In this document: positions 37,364 through 48,173 of the stretch, one piece after another | How positions within the stretch are numbered: the first letter of the stretch is position 1 | How the letters are laid out: each line of letters opens with the position of its first letter | Source of the DNA: Alphaproteobacteria bacterium | Lineage (GTDB): Bacteria > Pseudomonadota > Alphaproteobacteria > Micropepsales > Micropepsaceae | Direction: 5' to 3' | Assembly: GCA_947465395.1 (NCBI GenBank) | Contig: CANIAL010000006.1 | Coordinates: forward strand, 62,001-126,000 | DNA length: 64,000 bases | Made by a program: the position numbers and the translations under genes | The notes under the pieces: model-generated | What the model saw: the letters and a program-made list of their open reading frames with translations, nothing else | What the model was told of the DNA's origin: nothing | The model's database searches: none

Positions 37364-39400
37364 ATGGTGCGAAACTTTGAACGAAATCAACCGGTTCTGC
37401 TGGAGCCGGTGAATGATGCAACCGGCGAGACCCCGGAGGCGCGCAGCCGCGCCTTCACGCCGCCGCCTGCGCCCAAGCGCCGCTTTGCCATGGTCGCCAT
37501 CAGCTTTGCCGCCATCCTGTCCGCCTTCTGGATCGGGGTGTGGGGCGCTTATCTGTGGGGCTTCATGGGGCCGCGCGGGCTGTCCGCGCTGGACATGCAG
37601 CAAATGTCGCTCTGGGCCTCGGCGATCCTTCTTCCGCCCTTCTTCTTCCTGGCCATCGCCGCCACCCTGGGCCGCGCCGCCGATTTGTCGGCCAGCGCCC
37701 GGGCCATGGCCGCCGCCGCCGAACATCTTTTCAGCGCCGATGAAAATGCCAGCCGCGATGCCGCACGTCTTGGCCGCGCCGTGCGCCGCGAACTGGATAC
37801 CCTCAACACCGGTCTTGATGGCGCCTTCGGACGCTTGCGCGCGCTTGAGACATCGCTGGAAAACCAGATCGGCGCCCTGGACGAAGCGGGCGCCCGCGCC
37901 GAAATGCGCACCCAGTCCATCGCGGCGCGCCTGTCGCAGGAAAGCCAGCGCCTGGAATCGGCCAGCGACCAGATGAGCGATGCGGCATCACGCGCCAGCG
38001 AAATGGTGGCGGGGCGTTCGGCGCATCTGAAATCCGCCATCGAAGCTGCTGAAGGCTCGCTGAAAATGGCGGCGCAGTCCTTGGACGTGCAGGCCGCCGG
38101 GTTCCGCGCCGCCGCCCATGCTGCCGCCGAAGCGCCCCACGCCGCGGCAGTGGAGCTGGACGAGCAGTCCAAGAAAATCGAAACCGTGTCCGACGCGGCC
38201 CTGGCGCGCGCCGAATTCGTGCTGGCGCGTCAGGAAAAGCATCGTGCCGCCATGGGCGACATGCTGGCGCGGCTGAAGGAAGACAGCGCCATGTTCGAAG
38301 GCACATTGGCGCAGCAGCGTTCGGGCATGGAATCGGCCATCGGCGCGCTGGGCGGCGAAGCCCGGCGTTTTGAAATGGTGACGGGCGACGCCGAACGGCA
38401 CCTGGAACTGATCATGGCGAATGCCGCATCGCGCGCTTCGCAGCTGACACAGGCCTTTGCGCGCGAAGCTGAACGCTTGACGGAAACTTCGGACGCCGCC
38501 TCCGTGGTACTCAGCAATCTCGTGGCGGCCTTGCATGATGCGGGCGATGGCGCGCAGACCTTGATCGGCCAGAGCGCCGAACAGGCCAAGCAGGATGCGC
38601 GGCACCTGGTGGGTGAAGCCATGGCCGAATGCGAAAAGCTTTTGCGCGCGGCCGGCGAAATGTCGGCGGAGGCGGCGCAGCTGCGCGGCAGCCTGGCCGG
38701 CACCATCGCCGATGTGGAACGCCATCTGTCGCGCCTTCCCGCGCTGGCCCAGGACGAAGCCCAGCGCGTGCGCCAGATGATCCAGGTGGAAACCGAACAG
38801 ATGCTGGACCTGTCGGCCCGCACCATCTCCACGCTTCACGCCAGCGCCGCACATGAAAAACAGGATCGCCCCGCGCCCAAACCGGAATCGGTTGACGATG
38901 GCCTGAAAGGCCTGGCGCGCAAGCTGACGCAAAAGCCGCGCCGCGACCTGCGCGGCGATGCCGATCCCAAGCGCTGGGAAATGAAAACGCTTCTGGCCAA
39001 CGCCGACACGGACGAGGCCCCGCGCGTGCTGCAGCCCGGCAATGCCGCCGCTTTGGGCGCGCTGGAAGTGGCGCTGGCCGACATGGCGATTGACCTGGAC
39101 GCGATTGGCGGGGCCGCCGCCAGCGCTCAGGACTGGAAACATTATCTGGCCGGCGACCGCACGATTTTCGCGCGCCGGGTGGCGGGCGCGATTGACGATG
39201 CCGCCATCCACCGCATCGCCGGTCATTACCGCGAAGATACGCGCTTCCATGATGCGGCGGATGCTTACCTGGCGGAGTTCGAGACCATGCTGGCCCGCGC
39301 CCGTGACGGCGATGGCGGCGGGTTGCTGACATCGACCTTGTTGTCAGCCGACACCGGCAAAATCTATCTGGCGATTGCTTATGCCTTAGGCCGTCTCTGA
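37364..39400 (+). CDS. TipN-like membrane-anchored coiled-coil protein
   Basis: 678-residue protein: basic Pro-rich N-terminus (APKRRFAMVAI), two membrane helices (about 41-64 and 82-103), about 450 residues of Ala/Glu/Gln/Arg-rich coiled coil (LETSLENQIGALDEAGARAE and similar), a short basic linker and a compact C-terminal domain (HYREDTRFHDAADAYLAEFETML, then [18 protein letters not shown]). Two membrane helices followed by a long coiled coil is the layout of TipN, the polarity landmark of Caulobacter. I infer a polarity or envelope role with modest confidence. The end overlaps rsmB by 15 nt. Confidence 0.6.
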   Translation: MVRNFERNQPVLLEPVNDATGETPEARSRAFTPPPAPKRRFAMVAISFAAILSAFWIGVWGAYLWGFMGPRGLSALDMQQMSLWASAILLPPFFFLAIAATLGRAADLSASARAMAAAAEHLFSADENASRDAARLGRAVRRELDTLNTGLDGAFGRLRALETSLENQIGALDEAGARAEMRTQSIAARLSQESQRLESASDQMSDAASRASEMVAGRSAHLKSAIEAAEGSLKMAAQSLDVQAAGFRAAAHAAAEAPHAAAVELDEQSKKIETVSDAALARAEFVLARQEKHRAAMGDMLARLKEDSAMFEGTLAQQRSGMESAIGALGGEARRFEMVTGDAERHLELIMANAASRASQLTQAFAREAERLTETSDAASVVLSNLVAALHDAGDGAQTLIGQSAEQAKQDARHLVGEAMAECEKLLRAAGEMSAEAAQLRGSLAGTIADVERHLSRLPALAQDEAQRVRQMIQVETEQMLDLSARTISTLHASAAHEKQDRPAPKPESVDDGLKGLARKLTQKPRRDLRGDADPKRWEMKTLLANADTDEAPRVLQPGNAAALGALEVALADMAIDLDAIGGAAASAQDWKHYLAGDRTIFARRVAGAIDDAAIHRIAGHYREDTRFHDAADAYLAEFETMLARARDGDGGGLLTSTLLSADTGKIYLAIAYALGRL

Positions 39401-40678
39401 TCGCCTGAGACGCGCCGCATAAAAGCCATCCATGCCGCCTTGATCGTTCAGGTGACAGGGCAGGGTACGCAGATCGCCCTCCGGCGTGATCCATTCGGAA
39501 TGGCCGAAGACATCTGCTGGTGTCACGGGCGCGCGGGCGAATTCCGGGTTGGTGTCAAGAAAGGCCGCGATCTGTTCTTCGCCTTCCTCGCGCTCCAGGG
39601 AGCAGACGGCAAAGACCAACATCCCGCCCGGCTCCACCATATTGGCCGCGTTTTGCAGGATTTCATAAGACGCCGCGCTGGCCGCGGTGATGTCCGCCGC
39701 GCCGCGAATCCAGGGCAGATCGGGATGCCGCCTTATGGTGCCGGTGGCGGTGCAGGGCGCATCCAGCAGCACCAGACCGGCGCGCCCTTCAAGACCTGGG
39801 GCATAATCGCGGGCATCGGCTTCCACCAGTTCCGCCGTCAGCCCGACGCGGCCCAGATTTTCCGCCACGCGCTTCATGCGCGTCGCATCGCGTTCCACGG
39901 CGATGACCTGTGCGCCCGCTGCCGCAAGCTGCAAGGTCTTGCCGCCGGGCGCGGCGCAAAGCTCGATCACGCGTTTGCCCTTCACATCGCCCAGCAATGC
40001 CGCGGGCAAGGTGGCGGCGGCGTCCTGCACCCACCAGTCACCGCCGGCAAAGCCCGGCATATCTTCGATGCGCGCTGCGTCATGCACGCGGCGCACGGGG
40101 CCGAACAGGGCCTCGCTTTCCGGGAATGCCGCGCCGGGATTTTTCAGGACAATGTCCAGCGGTGCTTCGCGGCCATGCGCGGCGGCAATATCGCGCGCCA
40201 GCGCATCGCCATATTGCGCTGTCCAGCGGCCCAGCAGCCAGTCCGGCGTGTTGAGGCTTGCCGGTGTGTTGGCCAGCACGGCTTCGCCTTCGCGCGCCAC
40301 GCGACGCAGGACCGCATTGATCAGCGGCTTGAAATGCACGGCCTTGGCATCCGACGCCGCCAGCCGGTTGGCGCCGTCCACGGCGGCATGCGCTGCCACT
40401 TTCAGAATCAGAAGTTCGCACGCCCCCATCAGCAAGATTTCCCCCGCCGGTCCCGCCTTGTGCGGGGATAGCGGCTTGGGCGCGAAATGGCGGATGACAG
40501 CATCCAGTTGACCAAAATGGCGCAGGGTCTGGCTTGCCAGCGCACGCGCGAAACCGGCATCGCGGGACGCCAGGCATTCCAGCAACGATAACTGGCCGTC
40601 CAGTTGCCGCCGCTTGCCCAGCACGCCCGACAAAAGCGCCAGCGCCGCGGCGCGGGATGATGCTTCAGGCGCGCTCAA
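39386..40678 (-). CDS. rsmB: 16S rRNA (cytosine(967)-C5)-methyltransferase RsmB
   Basis: Two domains: an N-terminal NusB-like RNA-binding part (residues 1-140, with [14 protein letters not shown]) and a Rossmann methyltransferase with [17 protein letters not shown], the catalytic [17 protein letters not shown] and the second cysteine in [12 protein letters not shown]. 430 residues. The TTG at 40678 overlaps the htpX stop in TTGA, and no better start exists, so the two genes are coupled. Confidence 0.93.
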   Translation of the reverse strand: MSAPEASSRAAALALLSGVLGKRRQLDGQLSLLECLASRDAGFARALASQTLRHFGQLDAVIRHFAPKPLSPHKAGPAGEILLMGACELLILKVAAHAAVDGANRLAASDAKAVHFKPLINAVLRRVAREGEAVLANTPASLNTPDWLLGRWTAQYGDALARDIAAAHGREAPLDIVLKNPGAAFPESEALFGPVRRVHDAARIEDMPGFAGGDWWVQDAAATLPAALLGDVKGKRVIELCAAPGGKTLQLAAAGAQVIAVERDATRMKRVAENLGRVGLTAELVEADARDYAPGLEGRAGLVLLDAPCTATGTIRRHPDLPWIRGAADITAASAASYEILQNAANMVEPGGMLVFAVCSLEREEGEEQIAAFLDTNPEFARAPVTPADVFGHSEWITPEGDLRTLPCHLNDQGGMDGFYAARLRRSETA

Positions 40679-41538
40679 TTCCAGGGTCCGGCGGCGGGCG
40701 CTTTTTGCGCCGCCATGGCGCGAAGTCGCGCCACGCGCTCTTCGGTGGAAGGATGGCTGGCGAACAGGCCTGACAATCCCCCATGCAGCGGATTGACGAT
40801 GAACATGTGCGCCGTGGCGGGATTGGCGTCGGCGGGCGGGTTCAAGACACGCTGGGCACTGTCGTCAATCGCCGTCAGCGCATCGGCCAGCCACAAGGGG
40901 CGCCCGGTCAATTCCGCGCCCGCCTTGTCGGCTTCGAATTCGCGGCTGCGGCTGATGGCCGATTGCACCAGCAGCGCCGCGAACGGCGCCAGCATGGTCA
41001 CCAGCAGCATGCCGATCAGGCCTGTGCCACGGTTTTCGCGGTTGCCGCCCATGAAGAAAGCAAAATTCGCCAGCATGCCGATGGCGCCCGCGATCACCGC
41101 TGTGATGGTCATGGTCAGCGTGTCGCGGTTCTTCACATGGCCCAGTTCATGCGCGATCACGCCCGCCAATTCTTCCGGCCCCAGCCGCGCCAGCAATCCC
41201 GACGTCACGCACACAGCCGCATGATGCGGATTGCGCCCGGTGGCGAAGGCATTGGGCTGTTCATTCTGCGCGATATAAACGGCGGGCATGGGCAGGCCCG
41301 CCTGCGCCGCCAATCTTTCCACGATGTGATAAAGCGCTGGCTCGCTGCCCGCATCCACGGCCCTCGCGCCGTACATGGACAGCAGCATCTTGTCCGAGTT
41401 CCAATAGGCCAGCAGGTTGATCCCCGCCGCCATCACGAATGCGATGCCCATGCCAGGCCCGCCGCCGATCATGGCGCCCACCACCAGGAACAGCGCCATC
41501 AGCGCCGACATCAGGATTCCGGTTTTCAGGCTGTTCAT
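40675..41538 (-). CDS. htpX: Membrane zinc metalloprotease HtpX
   Basis: M48 protease for misfolded membrane proteins. Membrane segments at about 7-40 and about 148-200 flank the active site [13 protein letters not shown] (HExxH); the third zinc ligand is expected in [18 protein letters not shown] at 41538 ([14 protein letters not shown]); the long open frame upstream overlaps other genes and lacks similarity. 287 residues. Confidence 0.93.
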   Translation of the reverse strand: MNSLKTGILMSALMALFLVVGAMIGGGPGMGIAFVMAAGINLLAYWNSDKMLLSMYGARAVDAGSEPALYHIVERLAAQAGLPMPAVYIAQNEQPNAFATGRNPHHAAVCVTSGLLARLGPEELAGVIAHELGHVKNRDTLTMTITAVIAGAIGMLANFAFFMGGNRENRGTGLIGMLLVTMLAPFAALLVQSAISRSREFEADKAGAELTGRPLWLADALTAIDDSAQRVLNPPADANPATAHMFIVNPLHGGLSGLFASHPSTEERVARLRAMAAQKAPAAGPWN

Positions 41539-41596
41539 ACCAAGTGGTCCAAGCACACATTCCTGATGTAAGCTGACGGGGAACAGGGTCAAGACA

Positions 41597-41779
41597 ATGG
41601 CAGATTCACCAGAAGACATTGCCAAGCGCATCGCGGAAGCCGGTAAGCGCGCCCGGGCCGAGGCGGATGCCCGCCGCAAACCCGCGCCAGCCCTTCCCCC
41701 TGAACAGGGCGGCCCCAAGGGGCCGGAGCCCACCCGTTATGGCGATTGGGAGAAAAAAGGCCTGATTTCCGACTTTTAA
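41597..41779 (+). CDS. DUF1674 protein, succinate dehydrogenase assembly factor 4-like
   Basis: 60-residue protein ending in [19 protein letters not shown], the conserved DUF1674 tail (RYGDWE, the C-terminal DF). In mitochondria the homologue Sdh8/SDHAF4 helps flavinated SdhA assemble. The N-terminal 35 residues are helical and charged. No sdh genes are nearby. Small but well supported by its tail. Confidence 0.87.
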   Translation: MADSPEDIAKRIAEAGKRARAEADARRKPAPALPPEQGGPKGPEPTRYGDWEKKGLISDF

Positions 41780-41853
41780 ACAGGGTCTTAGGCCTCCTTG
41801 ATCCGGGGCCACCCAAGGTCCACATAACAAGTGTCCCAGCCGGAAAACCCAAA

Positions 41854-42414
41854 ATGTTCATCCAGACCGAAGACACGCCCAATCCCGCCACCCTGAAATT
41901 CATTCCGGGCCGCGATGTGATGGGACTGGGCGCGGTGGCCGATTTTCCCAGCGCCGAACAGGCAGCCCGCTCGCCCCTGGCGCGGGCCTTGTTCCAGACG
42001 CCCGATGTCTCGCGGGTGTTTTTCGGGGCCGACTTTATTTCGGTGACCAAGCGCGCCGGCGAATGGAGCCATCTCAAGCCCGCCATCCTGGGCGTGATCA
42101 TGGATCATTTCACGCAAGGGTTGCCTTTGATCGAAGGCGGCGCGGAAGAAGTTGATGCGGGCGATTACGGCCAGGGCGATCCCGAAATCGTTTCCCAGAT
42201 AAAAGAGCTGATTGATACCCGCGTCCGCCCCGCCGTGGCGCAGGATGGCGGCGACATCATCTTCAAGGGTTTTGACGGCACCAGCGGCATCGTCTCGCTG
42301 CACTTGCAAGGGTCGTGCGCGGGCTGCCCGTCTTCCACCATGACCTTGAAGAACGGCATCGAGAACATGCTGCGCCATTATGTGCCGGAAGTGACTGCCG
42401 TTCAGGCGGTCTGA
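41854..42414 (+). CDS. NfuA/Nfu1-type iron-sulfur scaffold
   Basis: 186 residues with an N-terminal Nfu domain ([19 protein letters not shown], then [11 protein letters not shown]) and a C-terminal NifU-like domain whose [21 protein letters not shown] carries the cluster-binding CxxC. It delivers [4Fe-4S] clusters to client enzymes. The ATG at 41854 is the family start; the earlier open frame overlaps the DUF1674 gene. Confidence 0.93.
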   Translation: MFIQTEDTPNPATLKFIPGRDVMGLGAVADFPSAEQAARSPLARALFQTPDVSRVFFGADFISVTKRAGEWSHLKPAILGVIMDHFTQGLPLIEGGAEEVDAGDYGQGDPEIVSQIKELIDTRVRPAVAQDGGDIIFKGFDGTSGIVSLHLQGSCAGCPSSTMTLKNGIENMLRHYVPEVTAVQAV

Positions 42415-42439
42415 TCCCCAACGCTGGAGTTTCTTTTAT

Positions 42440-43036
42440 ATGTCTGATCATGCCGTCAGCGATGCTGCGCTGGATACCATCTTCCGCGAAGCGCATACCC
42501 AGAACAAATGGACCGACAAGCCGGTATCCCCTGCGCTGCTGATGGCGGTTTATGATCTGATGCGCCTGGCGCCGACCGCCGCCAACACCTCGCCCGCGCG
42601 CATCGTCTTTGTCACCAGCGACGAAGCCAAGGCGCGGCTGAAACCCATCCTGGCCGAAGGCAACCGCGAAAAGACCATGACGGCGCCCGCCATCGCGCTG
42701 ATCGGCCATGATCTGGATTTCTATGAGCATCTGCCCAAGCTGTTTCCCAACAACCCCAAGATGAAGGACAATTTCGCGGGCAAGCCCGAACTGATCCAGA
42801 CCGTGGCGTTCCGCAACGGCTCGCTGCAGGGTGCCTATTTTATCCTGGCGGCGCGGGCTTTGGGGCTGGATTGCGGCCCCATGTCGGGCTTCAACAATGA
42901 TGCGCTGGACAAGGAATTCTTCGCCGGCACCAACATCAAGTCCAACTTCATCTGCGCTGTTGGCCATGGCGACCCGGCGGGCGTCTTCCCGCGCAATCCC
43001 CGCCTCAGCTTCGATGAAGCCTGTAAAATCGTTTGA
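42440..43036 (+). CDS. RutE-like nitroreductase (malonic semialdehyde reductase type)
   Basis: 198-residue FMN nitroreductase-fold protein resembling RutE/YdfG-pathway reductases: [33 protein letters not shown] (in part), then [25 protein letters not shown]. The rut operon is absent, so the substrate is unclear and only the family is sure. The stop overlaps the tsaB start in TTGA. Confidence 0.85.
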   Translation: MSDHAVSDAALDTIFREAHTQNKWTDKPVSPALLMAVYDLMRLAPTAANTSPARIVFVTSDEAKARLKPILAEGNREKTMTAPAIALIGHDLDFYEHLPKLFPNNPKMKDNFAGKPELIQTVAFRNGSLQGAYFILAARALGLDCGPMSGFNNDALDKEFFAGTNIKSNFICAVGHGDPAGVFPRNPRLSFDEACKIV

Positions 43037-43668
43037 AGCTGCTGGCGGTTGATACGGCGCTTGGCGCCTGTTCCGCCGCCGTGCTGGACGGGGAAAAGAT
43101 TCTCTCCCATCAATTCGTTCCCATGGCGCGCGGCCATGCCGAGGCGCTGGCGCCCATGGTGGCCGATGTCATGCGCGAAGCGGGCCTGGGGTTTGACGCG
43201 CTGGATCGTCTTGCCGTCACCACCGGCCCTGGCACCTTTACAGGACAGCGCGTGGGCCTAGCCTTCATGCGCGGGCTTAAGCTGGCGCTGAAGAAACCCT
43301 TGGTCGGTGTCACCAGCATGGAAGCCATGGCGATGGCGACGGAAAAAAGAAACGCCGCCGTCATTCACGACGCCAAGCGTGACGAAGCCTATCTGTTGCT
43401 GTGGGATGGTGGCGTGGTGCTGGAGCCCATGGTGATGGGCTTTGCCTCGGCGATAGAAAAAATCCGCGCCTTTACGCCGGATGTGATCGCAGGCACGGGC
43501 GCGGTGCAGGCCGCATCACAGACCGGCATTCCCGCCAGCGATATTGAACAGCCTGATGCCCTGTGGGTGGCGCGGCTGGCCATGACACGCGATGCCGATG
43601 ACGCGCCGCCTGCGCCGCTTTATTTGCGCGCGCCGGACGCGAAGTTGCCCGGCGGTAAGACCTTATGA
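43033..43668 (+). CDS. tsaB: tRNA threonylcarbamoyladenosine biosynthesis protein TsaB
   Basis: Partner of TsaD in making t6A37 of ANN-decoding tRNAs. Actin-like ATPase fold: [18 protein letters not shown], then [23 protein letters not shown] near 60. TTG at 43033 overlaps the preceding stop; the next in-frame ATG would remove the VDTALG motif. 211 residues. First gene of a conserved run to lnt. Confidence 0.92.
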   Translation: MKLLAVDTALGACSAAVLDGEKILSHQFVPMARGHAEALAPMVADVMREAGLGFDALDRLAVTTGPGTFTGQRVGLAFMRGLKLALKKPLVGVTSMEAMAMATEKRNAAVIHDAKRDEAYLLLWDGGVVLEPMVMGFASAIEKIRAFTPDVIAGTGAVQAASQTGIPASDIEQPDALWVARLAMTRDADDAPPAPLYLRAPDAKLPGGKTL

Positions 43669-44111
43669 ATCTCTTCGATCCGGCGCGGGACGATGTGGGC
43701 GCATTGGCGGCGCTTCATAAAGACAGTTTTTCGCCCTGCTGGGATGGCCCCGCCATTTCATCCCTGCTGGCCGGTCCCGGCGTATTTGTACATCACCTGC
43801 CCGGCATCGGCTTTGTCATGACCCGCGTGGCCGCCGATGAAGCCGAAATCCTCACCATCGCGGTCACCCCCGCCGCCCGTGCCCAAGGCCATGGCCGCGC
43901 CCTTCTTGCGGCTGCTTCGCAAGAAGCGCATGCCCGCGGCGGCGCCCGACTGTTCCTGGAAGTCGCCACCGCCAACCAGGCAGCCCTCGCGCTTTATCGC
44001 GGGTTTGAGCGGGCGGGGATGCGAAAGGCTTATTATGCGGGCGACAACGGCCATGACGCCTGGCTGATGCAGGTGCAACTGCCGCTTCCGCCGGGGCGAA
44101 ATATCCCCTAA
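43665..44111 (+). CDS. rimI: Ribosomal-protein-alanine N-acetyltransferase RimI-like
   Basis: 148-residue GNAT protein. LTIAVTPAARAQGHGRALLAAA is the acetyl-CoA site, followed by LEVATANQAALALYRGFERAGMRKAYY. RimI acetylates ribosomal protein S18 in E. coli. The pairing with tsaB is widely conserved. Overlaps tsaB by ATGA. Confidence 0.9.
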   Translation: MNLFDPARDDVGALAALHKDSFSPCWDGPAISSLLAGPGVFVHHLPGIGFVMTRVAADEAEILTIAVTPAARAQGHGRALLAAASQEAHARGGARLFLEVATANQAALALYRGFERAGMRKAYYAGDNGHDAWLMQVQLPLPPGRNIP

Positions 44112-44136
44112 CCTTCGCCCATCAAGGGAGCGGAAT

Positions 44137-44556
44137 GTGACGCGGGTTGAACAGCTTTGCATGGACAAGGGTCTTCGCATGACCGAACAGCGGCGGGTCA
44201 TTGCGCGCGTGCTGTCCAATGCGGGCGACCATCCCGACGCCGAGGAATTGTACCGCCGCGCCGCCGCCATTGATCCGCATATTTCCATCGCCACCATCTA
44301 CCGCACCGTCAAGCTGTTCGAGGATGCGGGCATATTGGAGCGCCATGATTTCCGCGATGGCCGCGCCCGCTATGAGGAAATGCCCGAAGCGCATCACGAT
44401 CATCTGATTGATGTGCAGACCGGCAGCGTGATCGAATTCCGCAACGAGGAAATTGAAAAGCTGCAGCGCCGCGTGGCCGAGGAGCTGGGCTTTGAGCTGG
44501 TGGATCACCGGCTTGAATTGTATGGCGTGCCCAAGGCCAAAAAGCCGCAAAAATGA
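44137..44556 (+). CDS. fur: Fur-family transcriptional regulator
   Basis: 139-residue Fur/Mur-type repressor. Winged helix (RMTEQRRVIARVLSNAGDHP, then SIATIYRTVKLFEDAGILERHDF) and metal site HHDHLIDVQTGSVIEF. The CxxC pairs of enterobacterial Fur are absent, as usual in alphaproteobacterial Fur/Mur; it may sense manganese as well as iron. GTG at 44137 after GGAG. Conserved between rimI and plsC. Confidence 0.92.
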   Translation: MTRVEQLCMDKGLRMTEQRRVIARVLSNAGDHPDAEELYRRAAAIDPHISIATIYRTVKLFEDAGILERHDFRDGRARYEEMPEAHHDHLIDVQTGSVIEFRNEEIEKLQRRVAEELGFELVDHRLELYGVPKAKKPQK

Positions 44557-44569
44557 TCGCGCCCCGGTA

Positions 44570-45349
44570 ATGGAGCGGATTCGCGCGGCTGTCATACTGG
44601 CGGCCTTTCTTTTCGTGACGCTTCTGTTGATGCCGCTGCAATGGCTGGCAGTGACGTGCGGCTTTGGCTGGCGCAAGAAACTGCCCCATGCGTATCACCG
44701 TTTTGTGGCCTGGCTGTTCGGCATCCATATTCGCGTTATCGGCAAGCCCGCTTCAAGCCATGGCGTTCTGCTGGTGGCCAATCACACAAGCTGGCTGGAT
44801 ATCGTGATCTTCTCCGCCGTGGCGCCCATCAGCTTCATTGCAAAAGCCGAAGTAAATGCCTGGCCCTTTTTTGGGTCGCTGGCGCGGTTGCAGCGCACCG
44901 TCTTTGTGGAACGCACCCGCCGCAGCCAGACCGGCCAGGCGCGAGACGCCATCGCAGCGCGGCTTGGCGAAGGCGACATGCTGATGCTGTTTCCCGAAGG
45001 CACGTCTTCCGACGGCAACAGCGTGCTGAATTTCAAAAGCGCGCTTTTGGGGGCGGCGGAAGCGGTGATGGATGATGGCCGCCATGTGCCGGTGCAGCCG
45101 GTTTCCACCGCCTATGTCGGGCGTCACGGCATGCCCATGGGACGCGAGGACCGGCCTTTTTATGCCTGGTATGGCGACATGGAACTGGTGGGCCATTTGT
45201 GGGAGGCGCTGAAGGCCGGGCCTCTGGATGTGGTGGTGCAGTTTCATGCGCCCCTCAGCCTGGACAGCATGGACCGCAAGGAACTGGCGCAGGCGGCGGA
45301 AAATCTGGTGCGGCGCGGGCAGATTTCAGCCTTGTCCGGGTTGGTTTAA
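44570..45349 (+). CDS. plsC: 1-acyl-sn-glycerol-3-phosphate acyltransferase (PlsC family)
   Basis: 259-residue membrane acyltransferase. An N-terminal membrane helix (about 7-29) precedes the catalytic NHTSWLDI (H-x4-D) and the FPEGTSSDG phosphate-binding motif. It probably makes phosphatidic acid. The same family includes OlsA, which completes ornithine lipids, so with olsB at 19015 this alternative should be kept in mind; its position between fur and miaB favours PlsC. Confidence 0.87.
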   Translation: MERIRAAVILAAFLFVTLLLMPLQWLAVTCGFGWRKKLPHAYHRFVAWLFGIHIRVIGKPASSHGVLLVANHTSWLDIVIFSAVAPISFIAKAEVNAWPFFGSLARLQRTVFVERTRRSQTGQARDAIAARLGEGDMLMLFPEGTSSDGNSVLNFKSALLGAAEAVMDDGRHVPVQPVSTAYVGRHGMPMGREDRPFYAWYGDMELVGHLWEALKAGPLDVVVQFHAPLSLDSMDRKELAQAAENLVRRGQISALSGLV

Positions 45350-45391
45350 AGTGTGTTTGCGCGTGGGTTCGCCGCCCGATAAAACCCGCCC

Positions 45392-46741
45392 ATGAAGAAG
45401 CTCTTCATCAAGACCTATGGCTGCCAGATGAACGCCTATGACAGCGCCCGCATGGCGGCGCTGCTGGCACCCATCGGCTATGGCGTCTCGCCCACCGTGC
45501 AGGATGCCGACCTGGTGATCCTCAACACCTGCCACATCCGCGAAAAGGCAGTGGAAAAAGTTTATTCGCAACTGGGCCGCCTGCGTAAAATGAAAGAGGC
45601 CCGCGCCAGTGCCGGTGACGAGATGCTGGTGGCGGTGGCCGGCTGCGTGGCTCAGGCCGAGGGGCGGGAGATTCTCACCCGCGCGCCCGGCGTGGACATG
45701 CTGGTGGGGCCGCAATCCTATCACCGCCTGCCGGAAATGATTGCGAAAGTGAGCCGCGAACGCGGCCATGCGCTGGAGACGGATTTTCCTGCGCTGGAAA
45801 AATTCGACGCGCTGCCCGCCGCCACCGGCGATGCCGGGGTCAGTGCCTTTCTCACCGTGCAGGAAGGCTGTGACAAATTCTGCAGCTTCTGCGTGGTGCC
45901 TTACACACGCGGGCCGGAACATTCGCGCGGCCCCGCGGGCATTTTGGCAGAGGCGAGGGCGCTGTGCGCCCGCGGCGCGCGCGAGATCACCTTGCTGGGC
46001 CAGAATGTGAACGCCTATCGCGGCCAGGGCGATGATGGCCGGACATGGTCGCTGGCGGAATTGATCGCTGCGCTGGCGGACATAAAAGAGCTGGCACGCA
46101 TCCGCTATACCACCAGCCATCCCCGCGACATGGATGACAGCCTGATCGAAGCGCATGGCAATATTGAAAAACTGATGCCTTTCCTGCATCTGCCGGTGCA
46201 GTCCGGTTCCGATACGGTGCTGGCCGACATGAACCGCCAGCACAGCGCCGATGATTACCGCCGCATCATCGCAAGGATTCGCAAAGCCCGCCCGGACATC
46301 GCCCTGTCGTCGGATTTCATCGTGGGCCATCCCGGCGAAAGCGATGCGGATTTCGAAGCCACCATGGCGCTGGTGCGCGAGATCGGCTTCGCCCAGTCTT
46401 TCTCTTTCAAATACAGCCCGCGCCCCGGCACCCCGGCGGCGGGCGCGCGCAAGCAGATTTCCGAAAGCGTGAAGTCGGAACGGCTGGCGGCGTTGCAGGC
46501 ATTGCTGATGCAACAGCAAGATGACGCCAACCGGGCCTCCATTGGTTCGGTGCGTGCGGTGCTGTTCGAGAAATTGGGCCGCGAGCCGGGGCAGCTGGTG
46601 GGCCGCACGCCCCAGCTTCAGCCGGTGCATGCCGCAGCCCCTGCATCCCTGATCAGCCAGATCCGCGACGTGAGACTGGAAATCCTCACCTCCAATTCCC
46701 TGGGCGGCCGGCTGACACAGCGTGAAAGCGCCCTCGCGTGA
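45392..46741 (+). CDS. miaB: tRNA-2-methylthio-N6-dimethylallyladenosine synthase MiaB
   Basis: Radical SAM methylthiotransferase acting on i6A37. N-terminal UPF0004 domain with [20 protein letters not shown] and GCVAQAEG cysteines; radical [20 protein letters not shown]-terminal TRAM. 449 residues. ATG at 45392. The stop overlaps the phoH GTG in GTGA. Confidence 0.95.
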   Translation: MKKLFIKTYGCQMNAYDSARMAALLAPIGYGVSPTVQDADLVILNTCHIREKAVEKVYSQLGRLRKMKEARASAGDEMLVAVAGCVAQAEGREILTRAPGVDMLVGPQSYHRLPEMIAKVSRERGHALETDFPALEKFDALPAATGDAGVSAFLTVQEGCDKFCSFCVVPYTRGPEHSRGPAGILAEARALCARGAREITLLGQNVNAYRGQGDDGRTWSLAELIAALADIKELARIRYTTSHPRDMDDSLIEAHGNIEKLMPFLHLPVQSGSDTVLADMNRQHSADDYRRIIARIRKARPDIALSSDFIVGHPGESDADFEATMALVREIGFAQSFSFKYSPRPGTPAAGARKQISESVKSERLAALQALLMQQQDDANRASIGSVRAVLFEKLGREPGQLVGRTPQLQPVHAAAPASLISQIRDVRLEILTSNSLGGRLTQRESALA

Positions 46742-47700
46742 AACAGAAGCCCAAGAAACGCAAAGCCGCGCCGGAGCAAGTGACGCTTGAGTTTGCCGAC
46801 AATGGCCTCTTGGCCGCTTTGTCCGGCCCTCACCAGAAACATTTTGCGCGCCTGGAACAGAAACTAGGCGTGATGGTGAACCAGCGCGGCAATCTGGTGG
46901 GCATTGCCGGCACGGCGGAAACCCGCGCCCGCGCCGCCACCATACTGGGCGCGCTGTATGCCCGCCTGCAAGCGGGCGAAAGCGTCACGCTTGCCGAAGT
47001 GGATGCGGAAATCCGCTTCACGGATTCGGCCCGCGCTGCCATTCCCGGTGCCATTCGCACCGCCAGCGCACGGCTGACCCGCCCGCGCACACCGGCGCAA
47101 AGCGCCTATCTGGATTTGATGCAGGAAAATCCGCTGGTCTTTGGCGTCGGCCCCGCCGGCACCGGCAAGACGTATCTCGCCGCCGCCTTTGGCGCGCACC
47201 AACTGTATGAGCGGCGGGTGGAGCGTTTGATCCTGTCGCGGCCCGCTTTGGAAGCGGGCGAGCGGCTGGGTTTCCTGCCCGGCGACCTGAAGGAAAAAAT
47301 CGATCCCTATCTGCGGCCGCTCTATGACGCGTTGTTCGATGTCCTGGGCGAACAGACGACGCGCCTGATGGAGCAGGGCATCATCGAGGTTGCGCCTTTG
47401 GCCTTCATGCGCGGGCGCACGCTGACCCGCGCCTTTGTCATTCTGGACGAAGCCCAGAACACCACCAGCGCCCAGATGAAGATGTTCCTGACCCGGCTGG
47501 GCGAGGATTCGCGCATGGTGGTGACGGGCGATGCCAGCCAGAGCGACCTGCCCGGCGGGCGGCCGGAAGGGTTGGCCGAGGCGCTTTCCTTCCTGGAAGG
47601 GGTGGAAGGGGTGGGGATTGCCCGTTTCGGTGAAGCCGATGTGGTGCGCCATCCCCTCGTCAGGCGGGTGGTTGCCGCCTATACTAAAAACGGCAAATGA
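46738..47700 (+). CDS. phoH: PhoH-like ATPase
   Basis: 320-residue PhoH/YbeZ protein with an N-terminal KH-like part, Walker [12 protein letters not shown] (138-148) and Walker [11 protein letters not shown] near 235. The family's RNA-related function is not fully settled; the constant link with ybeY suggests a ribosome or rRNA role. GTG at 46738. Overlaps ybeY by ATGA. Confidence 0.93.
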   Translation: MKQKPKKRKAAPEQVTLEFADNGLLAALSGPHQKHFARLEQKLGVMVNQRGNLVGIAGTAETRARAATILGALYARLQAGESVTLAEVDAEIRFTDSARAAIPGAIRTASARLTRPRTPAQSAYLDLMQENPLVFGVGPAGTGKTYLAAAFGAHQLYERRVERLILSRPALEAGERLGFLPGDLKEKIDPYLRPLYDALFDVLGEQTTRLMEQGIIEVAPLAFMRGRTLTRAFVILDEAQNTTSAQMKMFLTRLGEDSRMVVTGDASQSDLPGGRPEGLAEALSFLEGVEGVGIARFGEADVVRHPLVRRVVAAYTKNGK

Positions 47701-48173
47701 ACGCTTCCGGCATAACGCTATTGGTAGAAGATCAGGGCTGGCGCAAGGCGCGGGGCCTGACGCCAAAGCTCAAGCGCGCCGCATTGGCAGCATTGGCGGC
47801 GTGCAAGTTTCGCGGCACTTCCTCGCTGACTTTGCTGCTGTCCAGCGACAGCCGCCTGAAAAGCCTGAACCGGGATTTTCGCGGCAAGGACAAGCCCACC
47901 AACGTCCTGTCATTTCCCGCTGCCCCCAATGGCGCGGGTTATCGCGGCGATGTGGCGCTGGCCTATGGCGCGACCCGGCGCGAGGCAAGGGCGGCGGGCA
48001 AGGATTTCGCCGACCATGCCGCGCATCTGGTGGTGCATGGGGTGTTGCACCTGGCGGGCTATGATCATGTGCGGCTTAAGGATGCGAAAATAATGGAACC
48101 GCTGGAAGCGCGCATATTGGCGGGGATGGGCATTGCCGATCCCTATCTAGAATTGAAAGCCCCCGCACGATGA
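47697..48173 (+). CDS. ybeY: Endoribonuclease YbeY
   Basis: 158-residue zinc endoribonuclease for 16S rRNA 3' maturation and ribosome quality control. The metal site is VVHGVLHLAGYDH; FRGKDKPTNVLSFP is the family's middle motif. The ATG overlaps phoH and the stop overlaps the CorC gene. Confidence 0.94.
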   Translation: MNASGITLLVEDQGWRKARGLTPKLKRAALAALAACKFRGTSSLTLLLSSDSRLKSLNRDFRGKDKPTNVLSFPAAPNGAGYRGDVALAYGATRREARAAGKDFADHAAHLVVHGVLHLAGYDHVRLKDAKIMEPLEARILAGMGIADPYLELKAPAR

